Source: Marinarcus sediminis (GTDB lineage Bacteria > Campylobacterota > Campylobacteria > Campylobacterales > Arcobacteraceae). From it: a DNA stretch of 64,000 bases. Of this stretch, positions 27,221-35,984 are shown piece after piece. The position numbers were made by a program, and so were the translations under genes. How positions within the stretch are numbered: the first letter of the stretch is position 1; every line of letters starts with the position of its first letter. Location of the stretch: NCBI RefSeq assembly GCF_048571275.1, contig NZ_CP182357.1, positions 744,001 to 808,000 of the forward strand. Direction: 5' to 3'. The notes beneath the pieces are model-generated. The model was not told the DNA's origin and made no database searches. It saw nothing but the letters and a program-made list of their open reading frames with translations.

Positions 27221-28216
27221 TTACGGTATATCACAAAACTCTAACTCTAAATTTTCGGGTCGTTTGAGTCCATTGTTATTTAAAATATAGAGTTTTTTCA
27301 ACTTGATTAACTCTTCAAATGATTTAGGCAAGACTTTAATGTTGTTATCTTCAATGTCCAACTCTTGAAGATTTTTTAAATTCCCAATATTTTTAGGTAA
27401 AGCAATCAAAGAGTTTGAACTCACACTCAAATCGGTGAGATTTTTTAATTCACATATCTCATCTGGCAGAGTGGTTAAAAAATTGTTATCTAAAATCAAA
27501 ATCTTCAAATCTTCCAGTTGACTGATATCAAAATCCAAAGAACTCAAAGAGTTATCACTCAAATCAAGTTTAATGAGCATATCATGCGACTCTAATGAAG
27601 GTAAGTCTTGTAATTCATTGCCTTCGAGCAACAAGGTTTCCAACTCTTCAATTTTTGAAATTGACGCAGGAAGCGTCGTTAAATGATTAAATGAAATATT
27701 GAAGTAATACAACGATTTCATATTGCCAAAGGCATCGGGCAACGCTTTTAATTCATTGGTATCTAAAGATAAAAAAAGCAACTTTGAGAAATTCTCAAAT
27801 TTTGGCGAAAGTTCATTGAGTCTGTTCGCTGCCATGGTCAATCGTGTAAGATTTTTAAGTTCATAAAAACTCTCTGGCAAACGGGAAAGTTTGTTTTCAC
27901 TGATATTTAATATCATCAACTTTGAAAGTTCACCAATGGTTGAAGGCAACGTCTCTAAAAGATTGTTTTCACACTGTAAATTGCGTAACTTCTTCAACAT
28001 ACCAATATTTTCAGGCAAGGAACTTAAGCGATTGCCTGAGAGTTTTAGAACACTTAAATTTTCTAAACACCCAATACTTTCAGGTAAAGAGGTGAGTTTC
28101 TTTTTGTTTAAATCCAAATGTGTCATCATTTTTAAATCGTCAAAATGTACTGAAACAGTTCCGTCCAAACCATTGTCTTTAAGCCATTGTGCAAAATCTT
28201 CAAACTGTTCAAGCAT
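27221..28216 (-). CDS. Leucine-rich repeat protein in the nif operon
   Basis: A 331-residue cytoplasmic protein made of about 11 LRR units of 23 residues with the bacterial pattern LxxLxxLxLxxNxLxxLPxxI, from residue 35 to the end. It has no signal peptide and no enzymatic domain. The start at 28216 has AAAGGA upstream and lies one base after the preceding stop, which argues for translational coupling. LRR proteins are known in some nif regions, but the role is undefined; a protein-protein scaffold is plausible. Confidence 0.85.
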   Translation of the reverse strand: MLEQFEDFAQWLKDNGLDGTVSVHFDDLKMMTHLDLNKKKLTSLPESIGCLENLSVLKLSGNRLSSLPENIGMLKKLRNLQCENNLLETLPSTIGELSKLMILNISENKLSRLPESFYELKNLTRLTMAANRLNELSPKFENFSKLLFLSLDTNELKALPDAFGNMKSLYYFNISFNHLTTLPASISKIEELETLLLEGNELQDLPSLESHDMLIKLDLSDNSLSSLDFDISQLEDLKILILDNNFLTTLPDEICELKNLTDLSVSSNSLIALPKNIGNLKNLQELDIEDNNIKVLPKSFEELIKLKKLYILNNNGLKRPENLELEFCDIP

Positions 28217-28217
28217 G

Positions 28218-28460
28218 TTAATCCTTTGATCTATCATTTGCTGCATCAATTAAAAAAGAGATCTCTTCATAATCAATTGCCCCAAATTCTACCATGTTAT
28301 ATAAAGACATTAAAGCCCGTCTGCAACATGTTTTATTGCATAAGGTGACCAGCTTTTTGGCCTTTTTATAAGGAAGAGTTGTTTCTTGAAAAATAATCAC
28401 TGCTTCTTGTATCGTTTTTCCACCACACTCACATATTTGTTTATTTTTTAACTCTTCCAT
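28218..28460 (-). CDS. BFD-like [2Fe-2S]-binding small protein
   Basis: An 80-residue protein. It has CECGGKTIQEAV near the N-terminus and LCNKTCCRRAL about 30 residues later. The spacing resembles bacterioferritin-associated ferredoxin and the central domain of NifU (CxC, then CxxxxC about 32 residues on), so a [2Fe-2S] cluster is likely. It lies in the nifV operon between the DUF683 and LRR genes. The family call is by pattern only. Confidence 0.5.
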   Translation of the reverse strand: MEELKNKQICECGGKTIQEAVIIFQETTLPYKKAKKLVTLCNKTCCRRALMSLYNMVEFGAIDYEEISFLIDAANDRSKD

Positions 28461-28469
28461 GGTATATCT

Positions 28470-28673
28470 TTATTTTAATTCTGGGTGTAACGCTTTAAAG
28501 TCAATGACTTTTTGCATAGCAGCTTCAATATCATGACTTAAACCTGCGAGTTTAACATAATCTGTCCAAATGGTATCTTCAACAATATCATGTATCACAC
28601 CCGCAATTTCAACCACTTTTCGTTTGTACATTGCCAACTCTTTTTTTAGCTCTTTTTCTAACTCTTTTTCCAT
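28470..28673 (-). CDS. DUF683/CCE_0567-type nif-associated coiled-coil protein
   Basis: A 67-residue helical protein (EKELKKELAMYKRKVVEIAG, then HDIVEDTIWTDYVKLAGLSHDIEAAM). It matches the small Rop-like DUF683 proteins found beside nifX or nifB in many diazotrophs, which bind metal in a helical hairpin; the conserved LHDLxED region is seen here as IHDIVED. I chose the ATG at 28673, with AAAGGAG, over an upstream in-frame ATG overlapping the GNAT gene. Role unknown, but nif linkage is a family trait. Confidence 0.7.
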   Translation of the reverse strand: MEKELEKELKKELAMYKRKVVEIAGVIHDIVEDTIWTDYVKLAGLSHDIEAAMQKVIDFKALHPELK

Positions 28674-28683
28674 TGTTTCTCCT

Positions 28684-29490
28684 TTAAATTGCATACAGAT
28701 TTTCAAGTCTCAGTTGTGGTTTTTCACCCAAATACAGAAGCTTAAATGAGGCTTCTGCTTTGAATTTATAACTCTCATACAACTGAGTTATCTCTTTGAC
28801 TTCTTTGGGGGCATAGGCATAAATTTTTTTCAAACCTCGATAGTATAAAACCCCTCTTAAAAGCTTTTCTGCTTCTAAAAACGTTTCACTTTTCATAAAC
28901 CAAGGTGAAATTTTGATAAACCGTTTATTGACCACATAGGAGTGCAAAATGCCACTTTGAGTTCCCAATTTCAATGAATTGCCAAATACACAATCTTTAT
29001 GGAAATAGTCATAGACATTTTCATTTAAGACAGAAGAAGACAATTTTTTAAGAATCTCATCATAATTTTCAATGCTCACTTGTTTGGCATGGGTATTTGA
29101 AAAATTAAATGCAACCGGATCTCCTGAGTGCATAAATCGTACAAATTCACTGTGAATATTAAAATCAAACTCTTTTAAATCTGAACATAAACCATTTTCA
29201 ACCAATAAAAACACATTGGATGTTGAGACATTTTGCAAAAAAAGCTTCATCAAACGTACCAAAACTTCTTTATTGTTTTTATCCACTTCTAAAACATTCA
29301 CAAAAACACTATTCTCAAAAGCATACGCTGACAATACTCCTACAATAGTATTTTCTTTATATGCTGCAAAACAGTATTGAGGAAAGGCTTTGTACGTATT
29401 TTTAAGCAACTCAATATCCACTAAAATATTGCTTTGCGATAACGGTTCTAAAGCCTCTTCAAAATCGTTTCTCAAATATCCAATGAACAT
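28684..29490 (-). CDS. GNAT-like acetyltransferase fold protein
   Basis: A 268-residue protein that reads as two GNAT-like halves: FAAYKENTIVGVLSAYAFEN near residue 40 and KIYAYAPKEVKEITQLYESYKFKAEASF at the C-terminus. The usual acetyl-CoA P-loop (Q/RxxGxG/A) is not evident, so activity is uncertain. It overlaps nifV by 19 bases and is co-transcribed with it. Its presence in a nif operon is unexplained; it could modify a small metabolite or a Nif protein. Confidence 0.55.
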   Translation of the reverse strand: MFIGYLRNDFEEALEPLSQSNILVDIELLKNTYKAFPQYCFAAYKENTIVGVLSAYAFENSVFVNVLEVDKNNKEVLVRLMKLFLQNVSTSNVFLLVENGLCSDLKEFDFNIHSEFVRFMHSGDPVAFNFSNTHAKQVSIENYDEILKKLSSSVLNENVYDYFHKDCVFGNSLKLGTQSGILHSYVVNKRFIKISPWFMKSETFLEAEKLLRGVLYYRGLKKIYAYAPKEVKEITQLYESYKFKAEASFKLLYLGEKPQLRLENLYAI

Positions 29491-30587
29491 AGGTATAACT
29501 CTTTTAATTCTGAAGCATCCAGAACTCTTTTTCTGTTGGTCACAATGGCTCTTATTTGTGGTAAAAGCGCATCAACTGCCTCTTTTTTAGCCTCAATACC
29601 TAAAAGTTTTAAATGGTAAATCAACGTTGAACTTCCCGAGTGTTTTCCAATAGGAAAATATCGTTTTAATCCCACCTCTTTGGGTGTAAATGGTTCATAC
29701 GATGATTTTGATTTCATCATACCATTGACATGAATACCCGATTCATGGGTAAAAATATTTTCTCCAATAATGGGTAAATTGGTATCCAATCGTCGATTTG
29801 ATGCCAAACACACTTTTTGTGTAAGCGCTTTGAGTGCTTTAATGTTAATGTTTTGATTGTTGCCTAACAATCGATTGGCTGTCATTAAGACTTGTTCAAA
29901 AGAGGCATTTCCTGCACGCTCACCCAAACCAATTACGGTGGTATTGGCACTTTTAGCTCCCGCTTCATATCCAGCAATGGCATTGGCCGTTCCCATTCCA
30001 AAGTCATTGTGTGTGTGCATTTCAATGTCCAACAAATCACATGAGACCAAGGTTTTGATGTTTTCGTAGGTTTTATGTGGGGTTAAAATTCCAACGGTAT
30101 CACAATATCGAAATCGATTGGCACCCAAACTCTCACCCAGACTCATCACCTCTTTTAAAAAATCAAGATTGGCACGGCTTGAATCTTCCCCACCAATACA
30201 GACAAACAGATTCTCTTTTTTGGCTTGGATTATGGTCTCTTCGAGTTGTTTTAAGAGTCGGATTTTATCTCCATTGAATTTGACATCAATCAAAATATCA
30301 GATACTGGAATGGATAAATCGACCGCTTTTAATCCACATTTGAGTGAGGCATCCAAATCTTTAAGCGTGGCTCGATTCCAACTCATGATTTGAATGGGTA
30401 AATTAAGCGCCAATATCTCTTTTAAATCCTCTTGCTCTTTTTTTCCCATGGCAGGTATTCCCACTTCAAGTTCATGGGCACCTGCTTGATATAGAAGTTG
30501 TGCAATTTCAAGTTTCTCTTGAGTGTTAAAAGCAACATAAGGGGCTTGTTCACCATCACGCAACGTTGTATCGTTAATCAGAAACAT
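29472..30587 (-). CDS. nifV: Homocitrate synthase
   Basis: A 371-residue HMGL-family enzyme. It condenses acetyl-CoA and 2-oxoglutarate into homocitrate, the organic ligand of the nitrogenase cofactor. The N-terminal signature is NDTTLRDGEQAP, the metal-binding HTHNDFGMGTANA and the GLGERAGNAS run follow, and FTHESGIHVNG marks the C-terminal part. Length fits NifV and lacks the regulatory LeuA domain. A GG-N10-GC promoter lies about 40 bases upstream, so it heads the leftward operon to nifQ. Homocitrate would serve both the Mo and Fe-only enzymes. Confidence 0.95.
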   Translation of the reverse strand: MFLINDTTLRDGEQAPYVAFNTQEKLEIAQLLYQAGAHELEVGIPAMGKKEQEDLKEILALNLPIQIMSWNRATLKDLDASLKCGLKAVDLSIPVSDILIDVKFNGDKIRLLKQLEETIIQAKKENLFVCIGGEDSSRANLDFLKEVMSLGESLGANRFRYCDTVGILTPHKTYENIKTLVSCDLLDIEMHTHNDFGMGTANAIAGYEAGAKSANTTVIGLGERAGNASFEQVLMTANRLLGNNQNINIKALKALTQKVCLASNRRLDTNLPIIGENIFTHESGIHVNGMMKSKSSYEPFTPKEVGLKRYFPIGKHSGSSTLIYHLKLLGIEAKKEAVDALLPQIRAIVTNRKRVLDASELKELYLCSLDI

Positions 30588-30625
30588 ATCATTACCTCCT
30601 AAGCGGAATATATATAAAGGTAATC

Positions 30626-30643
30626 ATGCATTTTCTATTCCAT
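30626..30643 (-). promoter_or_regulatory. Sigma-54 promoter for the nifV operon
   Basis: On the minus strand, TGGAATAGAAAATGCA has GG-N10-GC spacing (GG at 30641-30640, GC at 30629-30628), 41 bases before the nifV ATG. Confidence 0.8.
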
Positions 30644-30731
30644 AATCAAAAAGTACAAAGAAAAATTTAGGGATAAGTCAGGAAAGTGGCCTTTAATTAA
30701 GCCATGATTTTTTATGCAATAGAGTTAGGCA

Positions 30732-32168
30732 TTAACCTAACTCATGCTCACTTTTATAAAAGTATTTTTTAACCGCATCGTGTACCGATTTTTCAATTGG
30801 GGCAAAAGCGTATGAATCATCGCAAATCAAATTAATCGATTTAAGTTCATCCATTGGACAACCTCCAATTTTTTCGGTGAGTAGAATATCACAATCTTTG
30901 AGTGTGTTTTTAATCTCTTCAATTGGGTAAGAACCATCGCAATCTTCAGGTCCTTTACAATACGCATTTTCAACTTTTCGGTGCATTACAAATTTGATGG
31001 CTTTATCACCCGCTTCGTAAATTAAGAACTCGGTAGCATTACCAAAGTGCAGATTCACCGTTCCTTCACCTGCTGTTGTAACGGCAACCAATTTGGTTTC
31101 ACCCGTAGAACTCAATTGCTCTTTAGAGGCTTGTTCAATCTTGATTTTGTTGTTGGCTTCTTCTAACGCCGCTCTCCAGTTTTCAATGACTTGGTGTTTT
31201 TGTGCTCGTGCTGCCATGTCATATTTTTTCTCTAAATCTTCCCAAGACATATCAACAAAAACATCATTAGTAAACTCATCACCTCTGTCTTCACCAATTA
31301 ATCCAACCGCATCGGCTCGACATTGTCTGCAGTGACTCATCAGTTTCATGTCCATTCCACACGCTTCTTGGGCAGCCATAACCTCTTGGTCTGTTGCACT
31401 CTCTTGACCATTTAACCCATAATATGTTCCAAACTCTGGTTTACTTAACAGTGGCATAATGTTGTGTAAAAATACGTTCAATTCTTTCAGTTTTTTCGCC
31501 ACATTGGGTAAATCTTTGTCATTGACCCCAGGGATTAATACCGAGTTGGCTTTAACTAAAATACCTCGGTCAGTCAGCATTTTAATCCCTTCAAGTTGTT
31601 TTTCAAGAAGAATTTTCGCCCCCTCTTTTCCAAACACTTTTTTGTGATTCCAATGAACCCAAGGGTAAATTTTTGAACCAATTTCTCCCGTTTCATCAAC
31701 GGTATTAATCGTAACCGTAACGTGGTCAACATTATATTTTACGATTTCATCAATATAATCTGCCAGTCGTAAACCGTTCGTAGATAAGCACAGTTTTAAA
31801 TCGGGTGCTTTTTCTTGCAAGAGTTTAAAGGTTTCAAATGTTTTTTTAGGGTTTGCCAACGCATCACCTGGTCCTGCAATTCCTACAACAGAGAGTTGTT
31901 GAATTTCACCACCGATGTATAATACTTTTTTAACCGCATCTACGGGTTGTAATTTTGAAGAGGTAACCCCTGGTCGACTCTCATTTGAACAATCAAATTT
32001 TCTGTTACAATAATTACATTGAATATTACACGCTGGTGCAACCGCAACGTGAATCCTTGCATAGTGTTGGTGTGCTCCTTCACTGTAACAAGGGTGATTA
32101 TTAATTTTATCCATAACTTCTTGTTGTAAACTCTCTTGTGGACTACTTGATGTACATGAACAACTCAT
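30732..32168 (-). CDS. nifB: Nitrogenase cofactor biosynthesis radical SAM protein NifB
   Basis: A 478-residue protein that fuses two Fe4S4 units with carbide insertion to make NifB-co, the precursor of every nitrogenase cofactor. The radical SAM motif is ACNIQCNYCNRKFDC. SVVGIAGPGDALANP, LCLSTNGL and the cluster-binding CRQCRADAVG follow. A C-terminal NifX-like domain starts near residue 365 (LVAVTTAGEGTVNLHFGNA), the long NifB form. AAGGAG precedes the ATG, and a sigma-54 promoter lies 35 bases upstream. Only one nifB is in the window, so it probably feeds both cofactor scaffolds. Confidence 0.97.
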   Translation of the reverse strand: MSCSCTSSSPQESLQQEVMDKINNHPCYSEGAHQHYARIHVAVAPACNIQCNYCNRKFDCSNESRPGVTSSKLQPVDAVKKVLYIGGEIQQLSVVGIAGPGDALANPKKTFETFKLLQEKAPDLKLCLSTNGLRLADYIDEIVKYNVDHVTVTINTVDETGEIGSKIYPWVHWNHKKVFGKEGAKILLEKQLEGIKMLTDRGILVKANSVLIPGVNDKDLPNVAKKLKELNVFLHNIMPLLSKPEFGTYYGLNGQESATDQEVMAAQEACGMDMKLMSHCRQCRADAVGLIGEDRGDEFTNDVFVDMSWEDLEKKYDMAARAQKHQVIENWRAALEEANNKIKIEQASKEQLSSTGETKLVAVTTAGEGTVNLHFGNATEFLIYEAGDKAIKFVMHRKVENAYCKGPEDCDGSYPIEEIKNTLKDCDILLTEKIGGCPMDELKSINLICDDSYAFAPIEKSVHDAVKKYFYKSEHELG

Positions 32169-32200
32169 AGTAACTCCTTTAATATTTTCTAATTTGATTT

Positions 32201-32218
32201 ATGCACATAGTGTTCCAC
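32201..32218 (-). promoter_or_regulatory. Sigma-54 promoter for nifB
   Basis: The minus-strand TGGAACACTATGTGCA has exact GG-N10-GC spacing (GG at 32216-32215, GC at 32204-32203). Confidence 0.88.
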
Positions 32219-32274
32219 ACAAAACTTAGGAATACAAAATGCATAGATATTATTTATAAAGAAAAGGATTTAAC

Positions 32275-32460
32275 ATGAGCGTGCAAAATAGAATAAAAGA
32301 CGAGTTAATTAAAGAGATATATTCGAATGTGGATAATATTTATGATTTTATAGAGAGTCGATATAAATTGGATACACCTTCTAATGATGCCATCATTAAA
32401 AAGCTCAATGAGTTAAAAGATCTGGTCTATAAAGTTTCAAATTTATCTGAACTTTCATAA
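32275..32460 (+). CDS. Small helical protein of unknown function (61 residues)
   Basis: It has AAAGGA 6 bases before the ATG and a full stop at 32460. The peptide is amphipathic and charged, with no cysteines (IKDELIKEIYSNVDNIYDFIE, truncated here by preference to 20 residues: IKDELIKEIYSNVDNIYDFI). It lies divergent to nifB and convergent to the flavodiiron gene. I do not recognise it. A strong inverted repeat follows and could terminate its transcript. Confidence 0.5.
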   Translation: MSVQNRIKDELIKEIYSNVDNIYDFIESRYKLDTPSNDAIIKKLNELKDLVYKVSNLSELS

Positions 32461-32470
32461 ATCAATCAGC

Positions 32471-32533
32471 GATGAGTATAGTAACAATAGGCAGTTAGTT
32501 TTAGTCAGAAATAAACTGTGTAGTATACTCATC
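32471..32533. terminator. Large inverted repeat between the small ORF and the flavodiiron gene
   Basis: GATGAGTATAGTA (32471-32483) pairs with TAGTATACTCATC (32521-32533) with one mismatch, and CAGTT / AACTG can pair inside the 37-base interior. It separates convergent genes and may be a bidirectional terminator, although the interior is unusually long and structured. Confidence 0.5.
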
Positions 32534-32538
32534 ACTCA

Positions 32539-33777
32539 TTAATTCATTGTCATCTCAACCATTTTCCCTTTTAGAATTTCACAAAACTCCACACCATGAT
32601 TAAAACATCTTTGCAGTTCTTCTTCATTGGGAATGAGTTTGATTTTCAATAAATCTAAAGGGGGTACTCTGAAATTCAGAAATTTCATTCGATGTAAAAT
32701 CATATCAATGGCTTCGCCGCTCCAACCATAAGAGCCAAATGCGCCTGCCATTTTACCTTTTTTTTCTAAAAACATCATACATGAGAGCAAATCCCACACA
32801 GGACGAGGTGCGTCACCATTGATGGTTGGCGTTCCAATTAAAATTCCATCACTTTCATCAAGAAGTTTGAGCATATTTTGTTCACCCAATGAAGCCAAAT
32901 CATACACATTGGCAACAATGCCTTCAACACTTTCGCACCCTTCATAGATTTTTTCAGCCATGTTTCGTGTGTTTTTATAACTGGTCAAATAAAAAATAGA
33001 GACAATTTTATTGCCCGACGCCAATTTCTCACAATCGACTTCACTCCATTTTTTATACAAATCAATATACTTTTTAGGGTTCTCTTTTAAGATGGGGCCG
33101 TGCAAAGTGGCAATCATATCAATTTCAAATTTTTCATACAATTTAATGGCACTTAACACATACGATTTAAACGGTCGCATGATATGGTCATAGTAGTATT
33201 GAAAAGAGTAGGCAAAATCCCCTACTAAATCATTGAACAATCGTTTATCGCAATAGTGGCTTCCAAAAACATCGCCCGAAAAGAGCAATTTGTTTTCCAC
33301 CACATACGAACTCATGGTTTCAGGCCAATGCAAATAGGGCGTAGTTAAAAATTGGATGGTTTTATTGCCAAGCGTAATGCTTTTATTCGTCCAAACCGTT
33401 TCAAAATCAATCGTTTCTGTTTTAGTAATGGCTTTTAGCATACTTGTAGCTTGTGGTGAAATCAGCACTTTTGCTTGGGGTGCACGTCTGATAAGTTCAG
33501 GAATTGAGCCCGCATGATCGGGTTCTAAATGGTGAGAAATGACATATTTTATTTCATCATAAGTACAGTGTTGTTCAATTTTTTTAAAAAATTGTTCTTG
33601 AAACTCTAACTTTACACCGTCAACAATAATAATGCCCTCACTGGTTTTAATTAAATATGAGTTGTATGATGTTCCATTAGAAGTTTTCATGATAATATCA
33701 AACGTTCTGATTTCTGGGTCAAACACGCCAATAAAATAGATATCTTTTGATATTTCTACAATGTCATTGCTCATCAT
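32539..33777 (-). CDS. Flavodiiron protein (A-type flavoprotein, oxygen/NO reductase)
   Basis: A 412-residue cytoplasmic protein. The N-terminal metallo-beta-lactamase-fold diiron domain carries the ligand set HHLEPDHAG, then LHWPETM and SGDVFGSHY. The C-terminal flavodoxin domain begins near residue 255 (IVSIFYLTSYKNTRNMAEKI) with GTPTINGDAPRP. These enzymes reduce O2 to water or NO to N2O. In a nif operon the sensible role is protection of nitrogenase from oxygen. It overlaps the nifX-like gene by 14 bases. Confidence 0.92.
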   Translation of the reverse strand: MMSNDIVEISKDIYFIGVFDPEIRTFDIIMKTSNGTSYNSYLIKTSEGIIIVDGVKLEFQEQFFKKIEQHCTYDEIKYVISHHLEPDHAGSIPELIRRAPQAKVLISPQATSMLKAITKTETIDFETVWTNKSITLGNKTIQFLTTPYLHWPETMSSYVVENKLLFSGDVFGSHYCDKRLFNDLVGDFAYSFQYYYDHIMRPFKSYVLSAIKLYEKFEIDMIATLHGPILKENPKKYIDLYKKWSEVDCEKLASGNKIVSIFYLTSYKNTRNMAEKIYEGCESVEGIVANVYDLASLGEQNMLKLLDESDGILIGTPTINGDAPRPVWDLLSCMMFLEKKGKMAGAFGSYGWSGEAIDMILHRMKFLNFRVPPLDLLKIKLIPNEEELQRCFNHGVEFCEILKGKMVEMTMN

Positions 33778-34132
33778 TGACTAATAACCTTTTCATCCAT
33801 AAAGGAGGATTTGCTTTCATTTTGATAATTTTTTTCAAAATATCTTCTATCTTCTCGTTTTCACTTGAAGCTTGCATAGGGAACACTCCAGAAGCTTGCA
33901 CCATTCGTGAAGCTTTTGGTCCAATTTGTTGGACATACAAAATGTCGCTGTCTTCTAAGCACTCAATTTTATAAGTGAGTTTATCAACCTCATCTTCAAT
34001 CTCAATTGAAGAGTCGACGCTCTTGACAAAATTGTAATCATTTTCAATGATTTCATAGATATAAAACTCTTTGCACCAACCAAAATGTTGATTCACATGA
34101 ATATTGTCCGTTGTTGCAAATGCAATTTTCAT
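33764..34132 (-). CDS. NifX/NafY-type cofactor-binding protein
   Basis: A 122-residue protein of the dinitrogenase Fe-Mo cofactor domain family (KIAFATTDNIHVNQHFGWCKEF...YVQQIGPKASRMVQASGVFP). The C-terminal extension KANPPLWMKRL resembles that of NifX at 42927 (GNPPPFIKKI). Members bind NifB-co or FeMo-co in transit. This one has a cysteine (HFGWCKEF) in the binding loop. It overlaps both neighbours by 4-14 bases in the leftward operon. Confidence 0.83.
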   Translation of the reverse strand: MKIAFATTDNIHVNQHFGWCKEFYIYEIIENDYNFVKSVDSSIEIEDEVDKLTYKIECLEDSDILYVQQIGPKASRMVQASGVFPMQASSENEKIEDILKKIIKMKANPPLWMKRLLVNDEQ

Positions 34133-35100
34133 AATATATATAACCGAACTCGCGCATCAATGAGTTGTTCTAGGGTATTTCGTATCATTTCATACGTACC
34201 TGTACTTGCCATTGAACAACCCGCACATGCACCTTGATACGCCAACCTTACTTCTATTTCGGGTTCATTTAAATAATCAATTAAAAGAATATTTCCCCCA
34301 TCTTTGATTAAAATTGGGCGAATAAATCTCTCCAAAGCATCGTTGATAAGATTGAGTTGCTCTTCCAAACTTTTTGCTCGAAATGATCGATTCAATTCAC
34401 ACTCTTCAACCAAAGGTTTATCCAAACCAGCCAGTTGAATATTGGCCATGGCATGTCCATTTTGAGCCGCTTTTAACATACACGCAAATCCCTCTTTGAC
34501 CTCTTCAACCAAACTTCTGTCTTGAAGCAGTACTAATGCCAGTCGAAAAGCTGCTTGCGTATGATTTTTTGCAATGGCACGTCGGAAATACGCTTTGGCT
34601 TTTGGCATATCCTCTTCCACACCGATTTTTGATTGATACATCAATGCTAAGTTAAAATTGGCAGAGTCGTTGTCATATTTGCTTGATTCTTCAAAATATT
34701 CACGCGCTTTAGTAAAATTTTTTTCTACGCCTTCACCTTTTAAATACATCAAACCTAAATTGGCCATGGCTTGGTCATTTTTCAGCTTCGATTCCTCTTC
34801 CCATATTGCTTTTGCTGTTGCAAAATCTTTTTGTTTGTAGGCACTCAGTGCTTCTCTGTGTCTCATAAATCGTACTCCTTCACCCGGATTTGGTATCGCT
34901 TGGTTTAACTCTAATTGTCGTTTGATATGTTCCGCCAAATACTCATGCGCAATTTCTACGGCTTCATCGTAATCTTCACTTGAAGCTTTAATATCAAAAT
35001 CATAAAACTCTACCAAATAAGCATCACCCACTTCATTTTCACCACAATAACACTCAAAGGGATATTTCAATGAGAGGTAATACTCTAAATCTTTGTTCAT
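34129..35100 (-). CDS. Fusion protein: HicB-like + Sel1/TPR repeats + Nfu (NifU C-terminal) domain
   Basis: A 323-residue protein with three parts. Residues 1-75 resemble a HicB-type fold (LVEFYDFDIKASSEDYDEAV, then AIPNPGEG). Residues 80-235 hold about five Sel1-like helical repeats (AMANLGLMYLKGEGVEKNFT, then AKAYFRRAIAKNHTQAAF). Residues 248-323 are a NifU C-terminal domain with GACAGCSMASTGT, whose CxxC carries a transient 4Fe-4S cluster. A delivery factor bringing clusters to client proteins through the repeats is a reasonable inference. It sits between ferredoxin and nifX-like genes. Confidence 0.8.
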   Translation of the reverse strand: MNKDLEYYLSLKYPFECYCGENEVGDAYLVEFYDFDIKASSEDYDEAVEIAHEYLAEHIKRQLELNQAIPNPGEGVRFMRHREALSAYKQKDFATAKAIWEEESKLKNDQAMANLGLMYLKGEGVEKNFTKAREYFEESSKYDNDSANFNLALMYQSKIGVEEDMPKAKAYFRRAIAKNHTQAAFRLALVLLQDRSLVEEVKEGFACMLKAAQNGHAMANIQLAGLDKPLVEECELNRSFRAKSLEEQLNLINDALERFIRPILIKDGGNILLIDYLNEPEIEVRLAYQGACAGCSMASTGTYEMIRNTLEQLIDARVRLYIL

Positions 35101-35108
35101 TTTTTTTC

Positions 35109-35489
35109 CTAAAAATCTAAGGCTTTGTGAGCAACTCTCTCTTCATAAGGGATGGCCTCTCTGAAAGGTCGAGGTTGGTTTTCAGGCGAAAAAATGCCTT
35201 TTATTTTGTGCTCTCTTATTTTATATGTTCCATTGGCATGACCATCCAAATAGTAATTGTTATACTCTAAAGTATATGGCATATCCCATACAATCGCACC
35301 AGGTGTTGGACAAACATCAAAACATTTAGGCACGGAACAATCCACACACTCAATACATTTTTCAGGTTTTACATATGTATGTTCTGGATCTTCCAAAGGC
35401 GAATCATCGGCACTTACAATTGCCGTTGCAGGACATTCATCTACACAGGCATCACAATTAATGCACTCTTGAGTTATTAAAATTGACAT
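35109..35489 (-). CDS. Nif-associated 2[4Fe-4S] ferredoxin
   Basis: A 126-residue protein. Cluster motif one is CINCDACVDECP. The second is CIECVDCSVPKCFDVCP, with the longer insert typical of FdxN/FdxB-like ferredoxins next to nifB. The 50-residue C-terminal tail (ENQPRPFREAIPYEERVAHK) is also seen in nif ferredoxins. It likely supplies electrons to NifB or to the Fe protein. AAGGAG lies upstream of the ATG. Confidence 0.9.
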   Translation of the reverse strand: MSILITQECINCDACVDECPATAIVSADDSPLEDPEHTYVKPEKCIECVDCSVPKCFDVCPTPGAIVWDMPYTLEYNNYYLDGHANGTYKIREHKIKGIFSPENQPRPFREAIPYEERVAHKALDF

Positions 35490-35498
35490 GGTGACTCC

Positions 35499-35873
35499 TT
35501 ATTTTTTAGCACATGTACAGTTTCCACTGTTAATTAAAGTAGAAACATTGTTATCATCTAATTTTTTAAAATCATTCTTTAAAAAACCCACGTAAATATC
35601 TTCTAAAGTCAATTCAACTTGCAAAGAAGAGTAAACGTCAACATCATTTTCGTTTAAACACTTATATAATCCCTCACCCATATGGTAAAAAATGGTACAT
35701 GTGGTTCCTGTAGAAGATACAAAGTTAGCAGTATCTTCACCATCGCCTGCTCCTTCATTTTCTACGACTCTGAATGTTCCCGTTTGAGCATCCATCAGTG
35801 CAAAAAAAGGCGCACTTCCATAAAGTTTTGAAATTAATGTTGAATCTTTAGTATCTAAAGGTATTGCAATCAT
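35499..35873 (-). CDS. NifX/NifB C-terminal-like small cofactor-binding protein
   Basis: A 124-residue protein of the dinitrogenase iron-molybdenum cofactor fold (MIAIPLDTKDSTLISKLYG, then FALMDAQTGTFRVV and TIFYHMGEGLYKCL). It ends with the cysteine-bearing NSGNCTCAKK. I set the start at 35873, where AAGGAG precedes an ATG. An earlier in-frame ATG at 35969 lies upstream of the sigma-54 promoter at 35907-35920 and cannot be on that transcript. It is the first gene of the leftward operon to the flavodiiron gene. Confidence 0.75.
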   Translation of the reverse strand: MIAIPLDTKDSTLISKLYGSAPFFALMDAQTGTFRVVENEGAGDGEDTANFVSSTGTTCTIFYHMGEGLYKCLNENDVDVYSSLQVELTLEDIYVGFLKNDFKKLDDNNVSTLINSGNCTCAKK

Positions 35874-35904
35874 TTTCTCTCCTTTTGTTTTGTTAAATAA
35901 ATCT

Positions 35905-35922
35905 ATGCAAGAACTATTCCAT
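35905..35922 (-). promoter_or_regulatory. Sigma-54 promoter of the leftward nifX-like/ferredoxin operon
   Basis: On the minus strand, TGGAATAGTTCTTGCA has GG at 35920-35919 and GC at 35908-35907. It lies back-to-back with the nifE promoter, only 12 bases apart. Confidence 0.82.
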
Positions 35923-35930
35923 ACTTTTTC

Positions 35931-35948
35931 AAGGAACGGCTTTTGCAT
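35931..35948 (+). promoter_or_regulatory. Sigma-54 promoter of nifE
   Basis: AAGGAACGGCTTTTGCAT has GG at 35933-35934 and GC at 35945-35946, 38 bases before the nifE ATG. Confidence 0.8.
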
Positions 35949-35984
35949 ACTTAAAATACAGAAAACCAATATAAAGAGTCTATC

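Noticed and set aside
27221..28216. Tandem DNA repeat or CRISPR-like periodicity
   Set aside because: The 69-base period is explained by the 23-residue leucine-rich repeats of an intact coding sequence.
35874..35969. Upstream start for the NifX-like protein at 35969
   Set aside because: This region contains the sigma-54 promoters, and the ATG at 35873 has its own AAGGAG.
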